Source: Anisodus tanguticus (Eukaryota; Streptophyta; Magnoliopsida; Solanales; Solanaceae). Taken from it: a stretch of DNA of 64,000 nucleotides. The position numbers and the translations under genes are program-made. The stretch spans positions 61,328,513-61,392,512 of the forward strand of contig CM067539.1 of NCBI GenBank assembly GCA_034509755.1, written 5' to 3'. The notes below the pieces were generated by a model. That model was not told the DNA's origin. It worked only from the letters and a program-made list of their open reading frames with translations, and made no database searches. This document shows positions 36,883 through 49,490 of this stretch, one piece after another (position 1 is the stretch's first letter; each line of letters opens with the position of its first letter).

Positions 36883-39800
36883 TTACCTGCAGTTTTGAGG
36901 AACTCGCCATGATAATTCCGATGATATCTTCTGTGCTGGTGGCAACGACAAGAAGTTTTTCCAGTCTTGAAGAAGGATTCTAAGATCGTGAAGTTTGCTT
37001 TCCATCCCAAAACAACAATTAGCATGCATTGTACATACTTCACTAAGATTTTTGCTAGGTTCACAAAATCCACCAAAGTACGCTGTGTCCAAGAATCTCA
37101 TTTTGAGATCAATATCCCTAATGAAAGAATCGTTCTTGATATTGTTAAGAACGTCTTGATCATGCAAACCTGGATACTTCTCACGTGACAAATACCAGTA
37201 CTTGTAAAATTCAATTGATCTGTTATTCGACCTCACATGATTGAAACCACCATTAGGTCTATTCCCCACATCATCTGGTTTGCCCGAGAAATGATCACAA
37301 GCTATCTGAAAGTCTGCATCCTTGTAAAAGTGAGGAAATGGATCTCTGAACCACATGACATCGGCATCCTACCAGATGGAAACAACTGAAGTGTTAATTA
37401 TGGAACATGTTTGCCAGCAAGATACACAATGTAATACATTTACAAAGCTACATAGCATCAGAAATTGTACAATATATTGAAGTCCCGATAAGCAGAATTA
37501 TTCAAGCAGCTAAAAGTGATTCTTCAACAAGACATCACCAAAAGGTGAGCACGTACGGCGTATATCAAGTGCTATGTGCAGCAGAATTCATGCGACTGTT
37601 CTTCCAGATTTGGTTAACCAGAATGAAAGATGATAAAAAAGAACTGAAAGGGAAAGGTTTAACCAGACAATATGAACTTAACATAAATACTACATTAGTA
37701 GCTACATGTCAGTTTAGAACTTCTGTAGGAGTGCTTGATTCATCAGTATGTCAATTCCTACTTTAGCAACATTCCAATGTGCTATAGCCATCTTGCTTCA
37801 GGGGAACAATGAGACTCTAAAAACAACTCTATCGACAATCCCTAACAATCTAAAACACGTAGGATACTGGCCTCAGTTAATAGTAATTAGAAGAACGATT
37901 TATAAGGAGAACTGACAAAAGCCTCGAATCTTGTCAGATCAAGTCCCCAATAAGATTACATGTTCACCTTTCACGTTTCATCAGACTACAGTAAAGTAAA
38001 TCAGAAACAAACGATATCCACAAAATAAAAGCCTAATCAAGTATTTCCGGAAGTATTTATTTTCCTGTCTTGCTTCGTTACCAAGAAACAAGTGGAACAA
38101 CTCAATTTGAGACAATAGAGATCATGCTCGACAGCCAAAATTTTATTATGAAAAAAATGAATTGAAATTTTGCTAGTTTAGTTCAAAACAGCAAAAATAA
38201 AGAAAATTAATATGAGCACTAGAAAGTATACCGTGAAGACGAAGTTGTATCCCATTTCAAGGACCAACCTCAAAAAGTCGATCCTTCTCCACATCATCTT
38301 CAAGTAATCAGGGAACATGAAATAAGCTTCCTTTGAAAAATCAACCCCTTGAGTCACAAGTGCATAGCAATGAGTATGTAAAGCCAAACACCTGGAGAAT
38401 GCCTTCTCATCAAGAGCAATAATCACTAAATGATTCAAGAGCCGACGGGTGTGATCTCCAATCCTAAAACTTTCAAGAAACAGATCAACAACTGAATTAG
38501 GAGCAGCCCATGCTTCATTCAAAGTTGTTAAGATCACTGTTTTATCCTCCATAGCAGCATTCTTCAACACTTTCTCAAGCCTGTACTCCTCACTATCCTA
38601 CAGAAGATTCGGAAGTTAAGCAAAGAAAAAATGAAATGTCACATTATCCTGAATAAATACTACTCCATCTTATTTCTTCATTGCTGTTTTGTGCATCTTG
38701 ATTTCTACTAATGTTTTGTCTGGTATATACTCCCTCTGTCCCAATTTGTGGCACTTTTCGGATTTCGAGAGTCAAATCTCTTAACTTTGACCATGAATTC
38801 AGACATAGAATCTTTAAGCTTTTTGAAATAAAGAAAACTACACAAAAAGTACTATAAGTCACAACATTAACAATTTAAAAAGCATATGAAAAAATCGTGG
38901 TCAAAGAATAACTTGTTTGACTCTCGAAATCCGAACAGTGACATGTAAATTGGAACACAGCTAGGGTGTATGAAATTCTCACAAGACAACAAACATAAAT
39001 GGTAAGTCCTCGAAGCTTTTTTAATTCTCGCTATGCAAACAAGTAGAGAATTAGTCCTCAGATCTCCATTTTGTTTGTGAACAGAGTAAATCTTCCTATT
39101 GATGATTTAGTTAATTTTACAGCTTGAAAATAAAATTTTAAAAATACTCCTATGAAAAAAACTCAAGAAAATACTCAATTTTGTCTTGAACCAACCAATC
39201 AATCAATCAACTTTGTATCAATCTCAAACCAGTTGTGATCAGCTATATATGAATCCTCTTGGGCCATTTCATCGCAATTCTGCATATGATTGTTTCACCA
39301 ACTATATAATCAGCCAAACTATATAAACTTTGACCAATATTTTAAGATGTATTTTTTTTATCATATTGACATGAAATAACTGCCCGCTTCTCTTACTAGC
39401 AGATGAAACTAGCAACATCACATCATATAGAATACCGGTTGACATGCATTCAATTCAAGTGTATCTTATAGTTTATGTTGATGATCTTATTGTTTCGGGG
39501 AGCGCAACCGGCCAAAAAACATTGCAATAGAGAACTCTTTAGCGGAAATGGTTTCCTAGCCTATTTAAACTCCTTCAGCCGATTCGCGGCAACACATTAC
39601 TTCATATCAGACTTGTGCCAATTCTTCCATTCACAGAATGTGAAACAAATCGCAACATATATTACTTTTTCTATAGTTTTTGAATATCTAAATTTCAATT
39701 TTAAAATATTAAGTTGATCTAATCCAATTTAACTTTAAATATTAGTTAAATCGACTCTGTTGAAATGAAAAATACCACATAAATTGAGACAGACGAAGTA

Positions 39801-40378
39801 TACTATAATGTTCTTTCACTAAAAACTTGAAATTTCAACTTCAAAAGAGAGTCCTTCATTTTAAAAATTAAAATGTTACTTTAGAAGAACATAGAACAAT
39901 TGCAACATATAGTACTTTAGGTATAAGTTTTTGAATCTATAATTTTAAATTTTAAAATATTGAATTAATCTAATCCAATTTTTAACTTAAAAAATTAGTC
40001 AAATTAACTTGTGAAACAGAGGAAGTATACTAATGTTCAAAAGAGTCCTTCATTTTTTTCTAAATTTTAAAAATATAACCATAAGAAAAGTGAAAATGCG
40101 GTAGAATGATCGATCCTCACCGTCACCGAGGAAGCGGACACATTATTATCGGCAGTGATAAAAAACGATGTACGTGATGTGAACGAGCGCCCTGGGATCC
40201 TAAAGCCGATGCTTTCACCAGCTCTATAAAGTACGAAACACGAGAACGATACAAAAAGTGCTATCGTAGCGATCCTACGAACAAGCAAAACAGAATTTCC
40301 CGTACCAGTACTAGTATTAGTAGTAGTACTAATCGCCGTTGTCGTCGTCGTACAACACGTTAATAAATCAGTTAACAT
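36883..40378 (-). CDS. GT77-like nucleotide-diphospho-sugar transferase (At4g15970-like), 3 exons
   Basis: Exons on the minus strand: 40378-40121, 38597-38232, 37368-36883; both introns are GT-AG and phase 0, giving 369 codons, the usual length for this family. Residues about 31-52 form one membrane anchor, so a type II Golgi protein is inferred. The transferase domain runs from about 110 to 350. DADVMWFRDP (from residue 209) holds the D-x-D motif that binds the metal and sugar nucleotide; GGFNHVRSNN, HDQDVLNNI and TMHANCCFG are conserved further on. The family belongs with plant GT77-type enzymes of wall glycans; donor and acceptor cannot be told from sequence. No break was seen. The ATG chosen precedes a Thr-rich cytosolic tail. 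Confidence 0.92.
38729..38963. mobile_element. Stowaway-like MITE in GT77 intron 1
   Basis: The left end CTCCCTCTGTCCCAATTTGT and the right end share the inverted segment TTCGGATTTCGAGAGTCAAA (38758 on, and inverted at 38917-38936). The right terminus is degraded, so 38963 is approximate. Confidence 0.75.
39463..39510 (+). pseudogene. copia reverse transcriptase fragment
   Basis: Plus-strand translation gives YLIVYVDDLIVSGSATG, the YVDD catalytic box of copia RT. Similarity is confined to about 16 residues, too little to identify a family. Confidence 0.6.
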
Positions 40379-40530
40379 TTCCGGTCAACAATGCGGTGGT
40401 GGTGGAAATGGCGGTGACGTGGCTGTGACGTGGCGGTGATGGTGACGTGGCGTTTCGGAAAATGAGCGTTTCGGAAAATGGGAATAGCGAAGGAGAAGCG
40501 GTTGAAAGACATATTTGTAGGCGTTGTGAT

Positions 40531-41342
40531 TAGGAGTGAGCGGTCGGGTTAATGACTTTTTTGAACTATCCGGATCCTACCTAATAAAAGATTAATTTCT
40601 AAATTTACTAATTAGAATCTACCCGTAGTAATCATTATTTGAAATTTATCCGGACCCTGTGGTCCGGGTAGGTTCTCGGGTACCCTGTAGAGTGCTTCCT
40701 AAGTTGTAGCTGTATTAGGTTTTATCAAAATACCTAATTGAATTTGCTGTATTAGGCCCAAATTCGATGTGGCAAATTATCGAACACATGTTGGGCACCG
40801 GAGTGTAGTGTGTGTGACCTAACCAGTGTTTCACTCTCTCAAATTACATTGAAATGATAGAGCAGGTAGCAACTCGAATATGAAAAGTTAAACCACAATC
40901 GCATGGGTTAGGGAAGTTGGCAAACACTTTCAATTCACAGGTAGCAACAACTCGATTAATGGCAAATACTTTCAATTCGCAGAGGTTAGGGAAGTTGGGA
41001 AAATAGTACCTGTTGTGGTGTGTGTCGATGGAGGAGAGATTGGATTTGCTGCTTTGATTGGAGACGAAGAGAGTGCAGAGTGGAAGATAAATGTGAAAAT
41101 GAAAAGGGCAAGAGATTGCGAGTGGAATTAAAAAAGTAAAAATATTTAATATTTCATAGGTTCCGGGTCCGGGTCCGGGTACCCTGTCTCTATTTGCCGG
41201 AACTGAAATCGGATCCGACATTGATCGGTTCCTAATTTTACTATCCGGAACCTATCAGTTATTATAATATATCTACCCGAAACCTACCCATTAGTGTCGG
41301 TTTCGATCGGGTATCTGGGTACCTGTACACGTGCTCACCCTA
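40531..41342. mobile_element. non-autonomous hAT element upstream of GT77 gene (812 bp)
   Basis: The left end TAGGAGTGAGCGGTCGGG and the inverted right end TAGGGTGAGCACGTGTACAG form imperfect terminal repeats. The flanks GTTGTGAT (40523-40530) and GTTTAGAT (41343-41350) agree at 6 of 8 bases. Subterminal CCGGGTACC-type motifs recur on both sides. It has no transposase. Confidence 0.75.
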
Positions 41343-41504
41343 GTTTAGATAGTTGAAGAGAGATATTTTTGTGAATCTAAACTAATATTTTGGGAGAATA
41401 GTAGTTTTGGTCCTTTAGTTACTGATTAGTTTCACTTTTGGTCCTTGTTTTATATGACCCGGTCAATATTATTATTATTATTACTCTCCCACCAGAAGTA
41501 TTAT

Positions 41505-41774
41505 TTTATTGTTCGATTTTATTACTACTTGTTGCTTTCTTTATTTCCGTTATCGTTTCATTATTATTGTTATTGTTCTTTTCTCTAGTATTTTCTGCGT
41601 GACTTTCTCATTATGTATTTTCTTTTTGCACTATTTTTGGTATGCTTTTTACTTGAGTCGAAGGTGTATCAGAAATAACATCTCTTCTCTCAGAAGGTAG
41701 GAGTAAGATTACGTACACACCATCATCTGTCTTACCTCACTTGTGAAATTATACTGAGTATGCTATTGTTGTGT
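41505..41774 (+). mobile_element. SINE-type repeat
   Basis: ACTTGAGTCGAAGGTGTATC, AGGTAGGAGTAAGATTACGT and ACTGAGTATGCTATTGTTGT match the body and tail of 17630-17784, more diverged. Confidence 0.65.
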
Positions 41775-42789
41775 TATATATAACTCAATATATTTAACTT
41801 TCAATTAATAATAATGTGTGTTCTTTGCCCTTCATGTAAAAAAGTTATATTTTGACTATTACATTACCACCAAATATAATGTAAAAACACAAATTTGACA
41901 TATCACATGAGTAATTAGATGTTGAAACGGTTAATAATTATGTTAAATTTGTGAATATTCACCCGCAAATGAATCAAAAGTGCACCATGCATAGTGAGAT
42001 AATACAAGGATTAAAATTAAAATTTATTAATAATTGAAGGACCAAAATGTTATTAACTCATATATTTTTAAGAGAGAGAAGCTGGTTGAGTATTAATATA
42101 GCTAAGTTTAAATTGAATAGAGATTTGGCTAACCACTTTTCAACCGCCGCTCTTTCCCGAGAAAGACGTAGACCAAGTTGTTATCAAGATGGATTTTTTT
42201 AATCACAAATATTCCAATAAGCTTACGTATATTTGCTATATCAAACGAAACACTAGAAATTAATCCTAAAAAATCATTTCCCAAATAACTCGTCACTCTC
42301 ATTTCAATCTACTCGTCTCATTTTCTTTCTAAATCCCAATATAAGAGATCTGTTTTCTACTATCGGACAAAACAAGTCTCTCTCGGGGACGCCTGAGTTC
42401 CAACCAGGGATCTAATCAAACAGTTAGCCATTTCATTCTTCAATGACTATTTGTTATTGAACAAAATACTTTGTGCAAATTCTAAATTTTCAGCCACTAG
42501 TGTAAGTGACCGGCTAAACGATTTGCATCGGAATCGATCCGAAATCACTTTCAAGACAGTGACTTGCTAGGGCACAACTGTGAATAGATAAATTATTTTT
42601 TACTGTTTTATTTATTATTTGTCAATATTATTCCGTATTTAACCACCGGTTTATGGCATTATTTTTGTTATTGTTATTTATATATTGCATATGTTTGTGA
42701 AAGTGAGTATTTTCGATACAAATCCTCATCACTATTTTGTTGAGGACAGTCAATGATACTATGTATACATTGCACTCATATTATACTTT

Positions 42790-43160
42790 TACATTGTTTA
42801 TGTAGAGACCGATTAAGATACCAACGCAACTCAGAAGGGTGCATAAGTAGTTGACCTCGAGATGTCCAGTGGTGAGTTGCTTGTAGTACCTTCAAGTCTC
42901 TATACTTGTGAGAATCAGTTTTAATTACTCTTTATTAGTTAACTCATGACTTGTATCATCACATTCTTGGTTGTTTTGTATTTTTTTACGTTGTATTTTA
43001 ACTTAGACATTGTACTATTTATGTTATTTTTTCTGTTTTAGACTTATTTATAATATATTGAGAGTTGTATTAAGTGTTTGGAATCGCCTGATCTGATTAT
43101 GGTTGAGTTTCATCACGATTTAAGAAATTTAACTGTATCAAAGTGGTATCAAAACTCTAG
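42790..43160 (+). repeat. possible gypsy LTR 3' end with primer-binding site
   Basis: TGGTATCAAAACTCTAGATT at 43144 resembles the TGGTATCAGAGC initiator-Met site that follows many gypsy LTRs. Upstream sequence with GGTGCATAAGTAGTTGACCT resembles LTR R/U5 regions. No gag follows and the LTR start was not found. Confidence 0.4.
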
Positions 43161-43488
43161 ATTTCTCTGACACTAGTTTTTCAGTAGAATCTTATTTATG
43201 AATATGTAAAGTTTCATAACTGTAAATGAGATTATAGAAACATTAGAAAAGTGATTCTCCTTTTTAATTCATTCTTCGTGCTATAGAGCTTGAATTTAGG
43301 AATTCAAACAGTCCTCATAGTCCTTCCTACCCAATGGTACGAACATGTTTCTCAGCTTGGACACTAGTATTTAGTGATATAGCGGATGAGGTGCCAAATA
43401 TCTTTTCCCTGATGGAGATAGGCTATTCTAAACTCTAGAGGACATGCCCGGATATAAACCAATGTTTAGGCTCGGGAGATCCTATTAG

Positions 43489-43686
43489 CAGAGACGTATC
43501 TAAGATTTAAACTTTAGGAGTTTAACCTTTTAAAATATTTAGTATTGAGTCATTATATTTATAAAATTATGGGTTCATATCTACTATTTATTATAATTTT
43601 AGTAAATTTTTACACATAAATATATACCCACATAGAAAATTTGGGGTTCAATTGAACCCCTAGTTTTAATGCTCCATCCACCTCTG
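43489..43686. mobile_element. short hAT-like MITE (198 bp)
   Basis: The ends CAGAGACG and, inverted, CAGAGGTG are flanked by CCTATTAG (43481-43488) and CCTATCAG (43687-43694), 7 of 8 identical. Its interior (GGGTTCAATTGAACCCC) has a palindrome near the right end. Confidence 0.7.
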
Positions 43687-44039
43687 CCTATCAGATAAGG
43701 TCGTAATTTAGGACGCCTAAATTCAGTATATTCCTAAAAATGTGATTATGCTCTTGAGTGACGGCACATTCTTGATGGATAATGGAGGATAATATTGTCA
43801 ATTTAATTTGATGTTGTTAGTGGAACAACTATACCATAAAAGGATGAAGTTCATTTGTCTAATTTTGTCTTCTCAACAATCCCGCAACTTCAGACAAATA
43901 TGTCGGAAGTGAGGCCAAACTTCAGATAAAAATGTAAAAATTTGCTCCAAAACTTTAAACACAATATTTTGTACCTGAAATTGGTTTCAAAGGGAAAAAC
44001 TTTTAAAAAAAATTCTACGATGAGGTTATGACTTCAATA

Positions 44040-44315
44040 TGTCACATTTGTGTAATGTGACTACTTAATTTCAAGTTTTAAATAAGTCACATTAGGTCCC
44101 TTAAGAAGTTTAAGTTATCTTTATTTTAATTGCAGTTAAGTCCCTAGAATTAGTTATGATATATTTATCTTTTAGTCCTCTCGATTATGTTATTTTGGGA
44201 CCAGTGTCAGCTGATTTGTATTTTTCCGTTGTATTAGCAGAGTAAAGGCATGAATATACAACTTTCAGCTAAATCTTCTCTCTCTATTTCTCTTTATTTT
44301 CTGCATTTTCGATCA
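44040..44315 (+). repeat. 5' LTR of the gypsy element
   Basis: It starts TGTCACATTTGTGTAATGTG and pairs with 49077-49320. About 30 extra bases near 44193-44225 are absent from the 3' copy. The end is uncertain by about 10 bases. Confidence 0.85.
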
Positions 44316-44376
44316 AGTATCAGAGTTTATTGCTCCTCCGCCGCCAATTCCGACACCACCACCGAAGTTACAAGGT

Positions 44377-45613
44377 TTGAAAGATGACCTACGAGCTCTC
44401 AAAATCCAGCTCTCTGTTTTCTCCGATGAAACAAGTGCTAGGTTCGAATCGATGGAGAGTCATCAAACTCGTTTTCAAGCTCAGTTAGATGAAATATGTG
44501 AGACGAACAGAAAACTGGAGCTCATCCTCTCCAACATGAACTTAACGACACTGATGAGCTCAACAATGGCTATTCCGACCACCACAATACACACAACACT
44601 AACACCAACCCCGATGAAACGCCGACTGTCCCATCTCAGTACGATTCCGGTCAGTCATCAGGTAGCAAAACCCCAAACCCTATTACTCAAGCTCTATTTA
44701 CGCCTTCCACATTTAACACTGGTACATGCTTCACTTTTTCCCCAGCTCCCTTATTTTCAAATTCACCTATTTCCCGAAACCCTATATACTCTTCTTCACC
44801 ACCTATTTTGCATAACCATATCATACATACCCCAGATTCCACAAACCACTAATGAACCCTCAACCTAAAATTAACTTTTCGGAATTTGATGGTACTAACC
44901 CTAGAAGCTGGTTAAGGAAATGTGAAAAGTATTTTGAGCTTTATAATATACCAGAGCAAGCAAAGTTAAGTTATGCTTCTGTGTATATTGGTGAAAGAGT
45001 AGATGTATGGTTTGATAGCTACATGGTAGATCATAGAGGTCTAATGTCATGACAAAGGTTTTGCACTGGGGTATGTAGGAGGTTTGGTAACATTTGACCT
45101 CAAGATATAATTGGGGAGTTTAATAAACTGATGCAAGTTGGTACTGTGGATCAATATCAGGAGAAGTTTGAAGAATTGACCAGCTATATGTCTATCCTTA
45201 ACTCACTTTTAAATGAGGCTCACTATGTCTCAAGTTTCATTAGTGGATTAAGGCCTGAATTGAAACCCTTGGTCAAATTGGCAAATACTACTACTGTACT
45301 AGATGCATATGAAGTAGCCAAACTATATGAAGAATCCTTCAGAGCCCTAACACCATTCATTTCCAACATGACTCCACAAAACTATACCCAAAGAACATTG
45401 ACATCAACCTACCCTAAAAACAACAAAAATAATACAAATAGAAACCCCACCAGTCCCAGTACTCAACAACCACTAAGATTAACATATCCTAACCCAAAGC
45501 CACCAGCTAGAGCCCCATTCAAACCAAACCAATTACCTCCTAACCTTGAAGCTTTGAGAGAACATGTTTTATGTTACATATGCAAGGAAAAATATTACCA
45601 TGGGCATCAATGA
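44377..45613 (+). pseudogene. gypsy gag region
   Basis: A short coiled-coil-like N-terminal part (44377 on) is followed in another frame by FSEFDGTNPRSWLRKCEKYF and AKLSYASVYIGERVDVWFDS, typical of chromovirus gag. A stop occurs near 45052. A damaged zinc knuckle, CYICKEKYYHGHQ, appears near 45575 and lacks the last Cys. Confidence 0.85.
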
Positions 45614-45649
45614 AGGGCTAAGGGTTTACATACTATTGAAGGTGTAGAG

Positions 45650-48600
45650 GTGGAAGATGAGGTGAAATTACAAGAAGAGTTTGTGGATGTTCAAAAAAAA
45701 CTAGAGGAACCTATAGAAGAACAAGCAAAAATTTCAATGAATGCTTTAATGGGACTGAGCTCATCAATGGGCCAGTTATCAACTATTAAGATTTTGGGTT
45801 ATGCTGCTAGAAAGGTTCCTATGACAGTCCTAATAGATAATGGATCAATTCATTCTTTTGTTGATACCTATATTGTCAAAGTCCTAAGACTTCCAGTCCA
45901 ACCCATGAGGAAACCAATGAGGGTAATAGTATCAAATGGGCAAGTAATGAGCTACCAGTTAGAAAGCCCTTAATTCAGTAGGAAAATCCAAGATGAACAA
46001 TTCAATTTCAAACTAAGATTGATGAAGGTAGGTGGTTGTGACATGATTTTGGGCATGGATTGGATTGATATGATTGCTCTTGTCATTTTACACACTAGAC
46101 CATACAGTTTGAGTTTATGTGTGATGGGAGAATGATAACTTTGTATGGAGAGGCTGATAGTTTTGAGGTAACTACCGTGGATATGAGGAGCTTAGGAGGA
46201 TGCTACAATGTAGAACTTGTGAAGTAGTGGCTGAATTAACAATGGTTAGTGCTAATGCAAAGAAGGAGAAACGTGTGAGGAATCCTAGTATTGAGAGGCT
46301 CTTGAAAGCCTACAGTACAGTTTTCCAAGAACCTACATAATTACCACCTAAGAGAGATTATGATCATGTGATTAACTTAATGCTTGGAGCACAACCCTTC
46401 AACCTGAGACCTTACATGTACTCATATGACCAAAAGAATGCCATTGAGTTTATAATTGTTGATATGCTTAAGGCTGATATTGTTGTACCAAGTCAATCTT
46501 CATTTGCTTCACCAGCCTTATTAGTAAAGAAGAAAGACTCCACTTGGAGAATATGTATAGACTATAGGAGATTAAACAGCCTAACTATAAAAAACAAATA
46601 CTCCATCACTGTGATAGATGATTTGTTAGATGAGTTGTTTGGGGCCATAGTTTTCTCTAAAGTTAACTTAGGGATAACTACCACCAAGTAAGGATGAAGG
46701 CTGGTGAGGAATTCAAAACTGCATTTAGGACTCACCATGGATTGTGGGAGTTCAGAGTCATGCCATTTGGTTTGACAAATGTTCCAGGCAAATTCCAGTC
46801 TCTAATGAATTCAGTATTCAAGGAACAAATGAGGAAGTTCATATTAGTCTTCTTTGATGATATATTGGTGTATAGCAGAAACATGGAAGATCACTTAGTT
46901 CATCTAGAGAATGTGTTGAACCTGCTACAAAAGAACCAACTATTTGCAAAGCTGAGTAAGTGTGAGTTTGGTGAAAAACAATTGAATACTTGGGGCATAT
47001 AATTAATGAAGATGGGGTCAATAATGATCAGAGAAAGGTGGCAGCAATGATAGAGTGGCCAACACCTAAGAATGTGAAGGAACTGAGAGGTTTTCTAGGA
47101 TTAACTGGATACTACAGGAAATTTGTCAAAGAATATGCCCAAATCAGCAAATCTTTGACAAATTTATTAAAGGGTGAATTTGTGTGGGGAAAAGAAGCTG
47201 GCACAACATTTGATTAACTCAAAGTGGCCATGACTAGTACACCAGTGCTTGCATTACCTGATTTCAGCAAACATTTTATATTGGAGATTGATGCTTGTAA
47301 CACTGGTATTGGTGCAGTGTTAATGCAAGGAAGGAGACCACTAGCATTTATGAGTCAAACCTTGAGCAAGAAGCACCAAGGAATGTCAACATATGAAAAA
47401 GAGTTGATTTCCCTACTGCAGACAGTAGACAGATGGAGACCCTACTTGCACCCACACCACTTCATTATCAAGACAGACCACTTTAACCTAAAGTTCATAC
47501 AAGAACAAAGAATTACAACATCTCTGCAACACAAATGGTTGACCAAATTGATAGGATTGAGCTTTGAAATTCAATATAAGAATGGAGTTGAGAATGTGGT
47601 AGCTGATGCACTATTTAGAAAGGTGGAACATCAAAAGGAAAGTGACATGGCACAGTGCTTGGTGATCTCTCAAATGCAACCCAAATGGATTGAGAAGTTA
47701 TTGGAGAGTTACCAGGGTGATCAAGAAGTATTGCAGGCTGTAACCACTATAAGCAGCAACCCTGATATGGACTTGGAAGTGTCATTACAACAAGGTATAA
47801 AGGTAAAGCTTGGGTGGGAAAGAATAGAGCCTTAATATAGCAATTGGTGCATAGTATTCACAAATCAGGATTAGGAGGTCACTCAGGAGTTTGGGCTACA
47901 TACCAGAGGCTAAAGGCTATTTTTATTGGCCTGCAATGATTCAACAAGTCAAGACAGTGGTGCAAGAATGTGATATTTTCCAAAGATGCAAGGATGAACA
48001 AGTGGCCTATCCAGGGTCACTTCAACTCCTATCAATTACTGAAGGTGTTTGGGAGCATATCTCAATGGATTTCATTGAAAGTCTACCAAAATCAGAAGAA
48101 AAAGACACTGTGTTAGTAGTAATAGATAGGTACATCAAGTATGCACATTTTATTTTTATTGCTCATCCTTTCACTGCTTCTCAAGTTGCTAGGGTATTCT
48201 TAGACAATATATATAGGCTTCATGGTCTTCCTAAGAGAATTGTGTCTGGTAGAGATAAAATGTTCATTAGCAATTTTTGGAAGGAACTTTTTAAGCTGTT
48301 GCAAGTCCAATTGCTCCATAGTTCTGCCTATCATCCACAAACTAATGGGCAAAAACTGAGAGGCTTAATAGGTGCTTAGAAAACTACTTGAGGTGCATGA
48401 CTGGGCACATACCTAAAGAGTGGAACAAATGGTTAGCATTGGCAGAATTTTGGTACAACAGCAACTATCACACTTCACTCAAAATGACTTCATTCAGGGT
48501 ACTATATAGATATGAGCCCCCTCAACTATCATTTGAACTGTTTTCTAATGCCAAAGTGGATGTTGTGGATCAAATCTTAAAGGAAAGACATATTATGGCC

Positions 48601-49046
48601 AAGGTGTTGAAAGAGAATTTAGCCAAGGCTCAAAACAGGATGAAGATGAATGCTGATAAGAATAGAACTGAAAGAGAATTTGAGGAACGAGATTGGGTAT
48701 TCCTTAAGCTGCAACCTTATAGCCTTAAGGAAGAGTCTTAAGTTGTCATCTAAGTTCTATTGTCCATATCAAGTGATCAAGAAGATTGGATCAATAGCTT
48801 ACAAGTTGGCATTACCTACCATTGCAAAAATTCACCCAGTTTTCCACATATTTCAATTGAAAAAGAGAATTGGAAGTCATGGTGTTCCTGTTGTTGACCC
48901 TCCACTGTGTTCACCTGAAGGACAACCAAAAGGAACCATGATATTACTCAGATTTTAGTTCAGTGGACAAATTTGTTACCTGAAGAGTCCACTTGGGAAG
49001 ACTACGAGTTCATCAAATCTCAATTTTCAGAATTCAAAGCTGATTG
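45650..49046 (+). pseudogene. gypsy pol region: protease, RT, RNase H, integrase, chromodomain
   Basis: Protease: VLIDNGSIHSFVD (D-N-G where D-S-G is usual) near 45826. RT: WRICIDYRRLNSL and FFDDILVYSR near 46850. RNase H: ILEIDACNTGIGAVLMQ near 47280. Integrase: zinc region with ECDIFQRC, then ISMDFIESLP and SAYHPQTNGQ near 48340. C-terminus: LVQWTNLLPEESTWEDY near 48957-49007, a chromodomain-like block ending before the stop at about 49046. Frame changes occur at about 45973, 46690, 46990, 47835, 48370 and 48740. Confidence 0.9.
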
Positions 49047-49076
49047 AACACAAGTGTTATTTGAAGGAGGATGGAA

Positions 49077-49320
49077 TGTCACATTCGTGTAATGTGACTA
49101 CTTAATTCCACGTTTTAAATAAGTCAAATTAGATCCCTTAAGAAGTTTAAATTGTCTTAATTTTAATTGCAGTTAAGTTCCTAGAGTTAGTTATGGTATA
49201 TTTATCTTTTAGTCCTCCCGATTCTGTTATTTATCGTTGTATTGACAGAGTAAAGGTATGAATATACAACTTTCAGTACTAAATCTTGTCTCTCCCTTTC
49301 TCTTTATTTTCTGCATTTCA
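49077..49320 (+). repeat. 3' LTR of the gypsy element
   Basis: It begins TGTCACATTCGTGTAATGTG directly after the purine tract and ends CTGCATTTCA. It is shorter than the 5' copy by the indel noted there. Confidence 0.88.
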
Positions 49321-49490
49321 CAAGAGAATTTCTCTCTTGTTACAAAATGGTACCCTAAAATCGGCTATCCATGCAATTCGCCCCATCGACAGCCCAAAAC
49401 CGACCCGACACAGTTTAGAGACACACAGAGAGAGGAAATCGGAGAAAATGGAAAGATAAAGGATAAAATAGGATTATTAGATAATAAGTA

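Larger units (their letters stand above)
38598..40120 (-). other. GT77 intron 1, repeat-rich
   Basis: The intron contains a MITE (38729-38963), a tiny copia RT fragment (39463-39510) and two tandem related blocks (about 39640-39885 and 39890-40065), each with ATTTTAAAATATT and TAATCCAATTT and each ending near GAAGTATACTA. Confidence 0.75.
41343..43480. other. intergenic, SINE and LTR remnants, no gene seen
   Basis: The region contains the SINE-type repeat at 41505-41774 and a possible LTR end with primer site at 42790-43160. The rest is unassigned AT-rich sequence without supported ORFs. Confidence 0.65.
44040..49320 (+). mobile_element. Ty3/gypsy chromovirus retrotransposon, complete in outline, decayed
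   Basis: LTRs lie at 44040-44315 and 49077-49320. A primer site GTATCAGAG follows the left LTR (about 44316-44327) and a purine tract (49063-49076) precedes the right LTR. The flanks CAATA (44035-44039) and CAAGA (49321-49325) match at 4 of 5 bases. Small size (5.3 kb), short LTRs and a C-terminal chromodomain-like motif suggest the Reina-like group; the clade is inferred. Frames shift many times across gag-pol. Confidence 0.93.
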
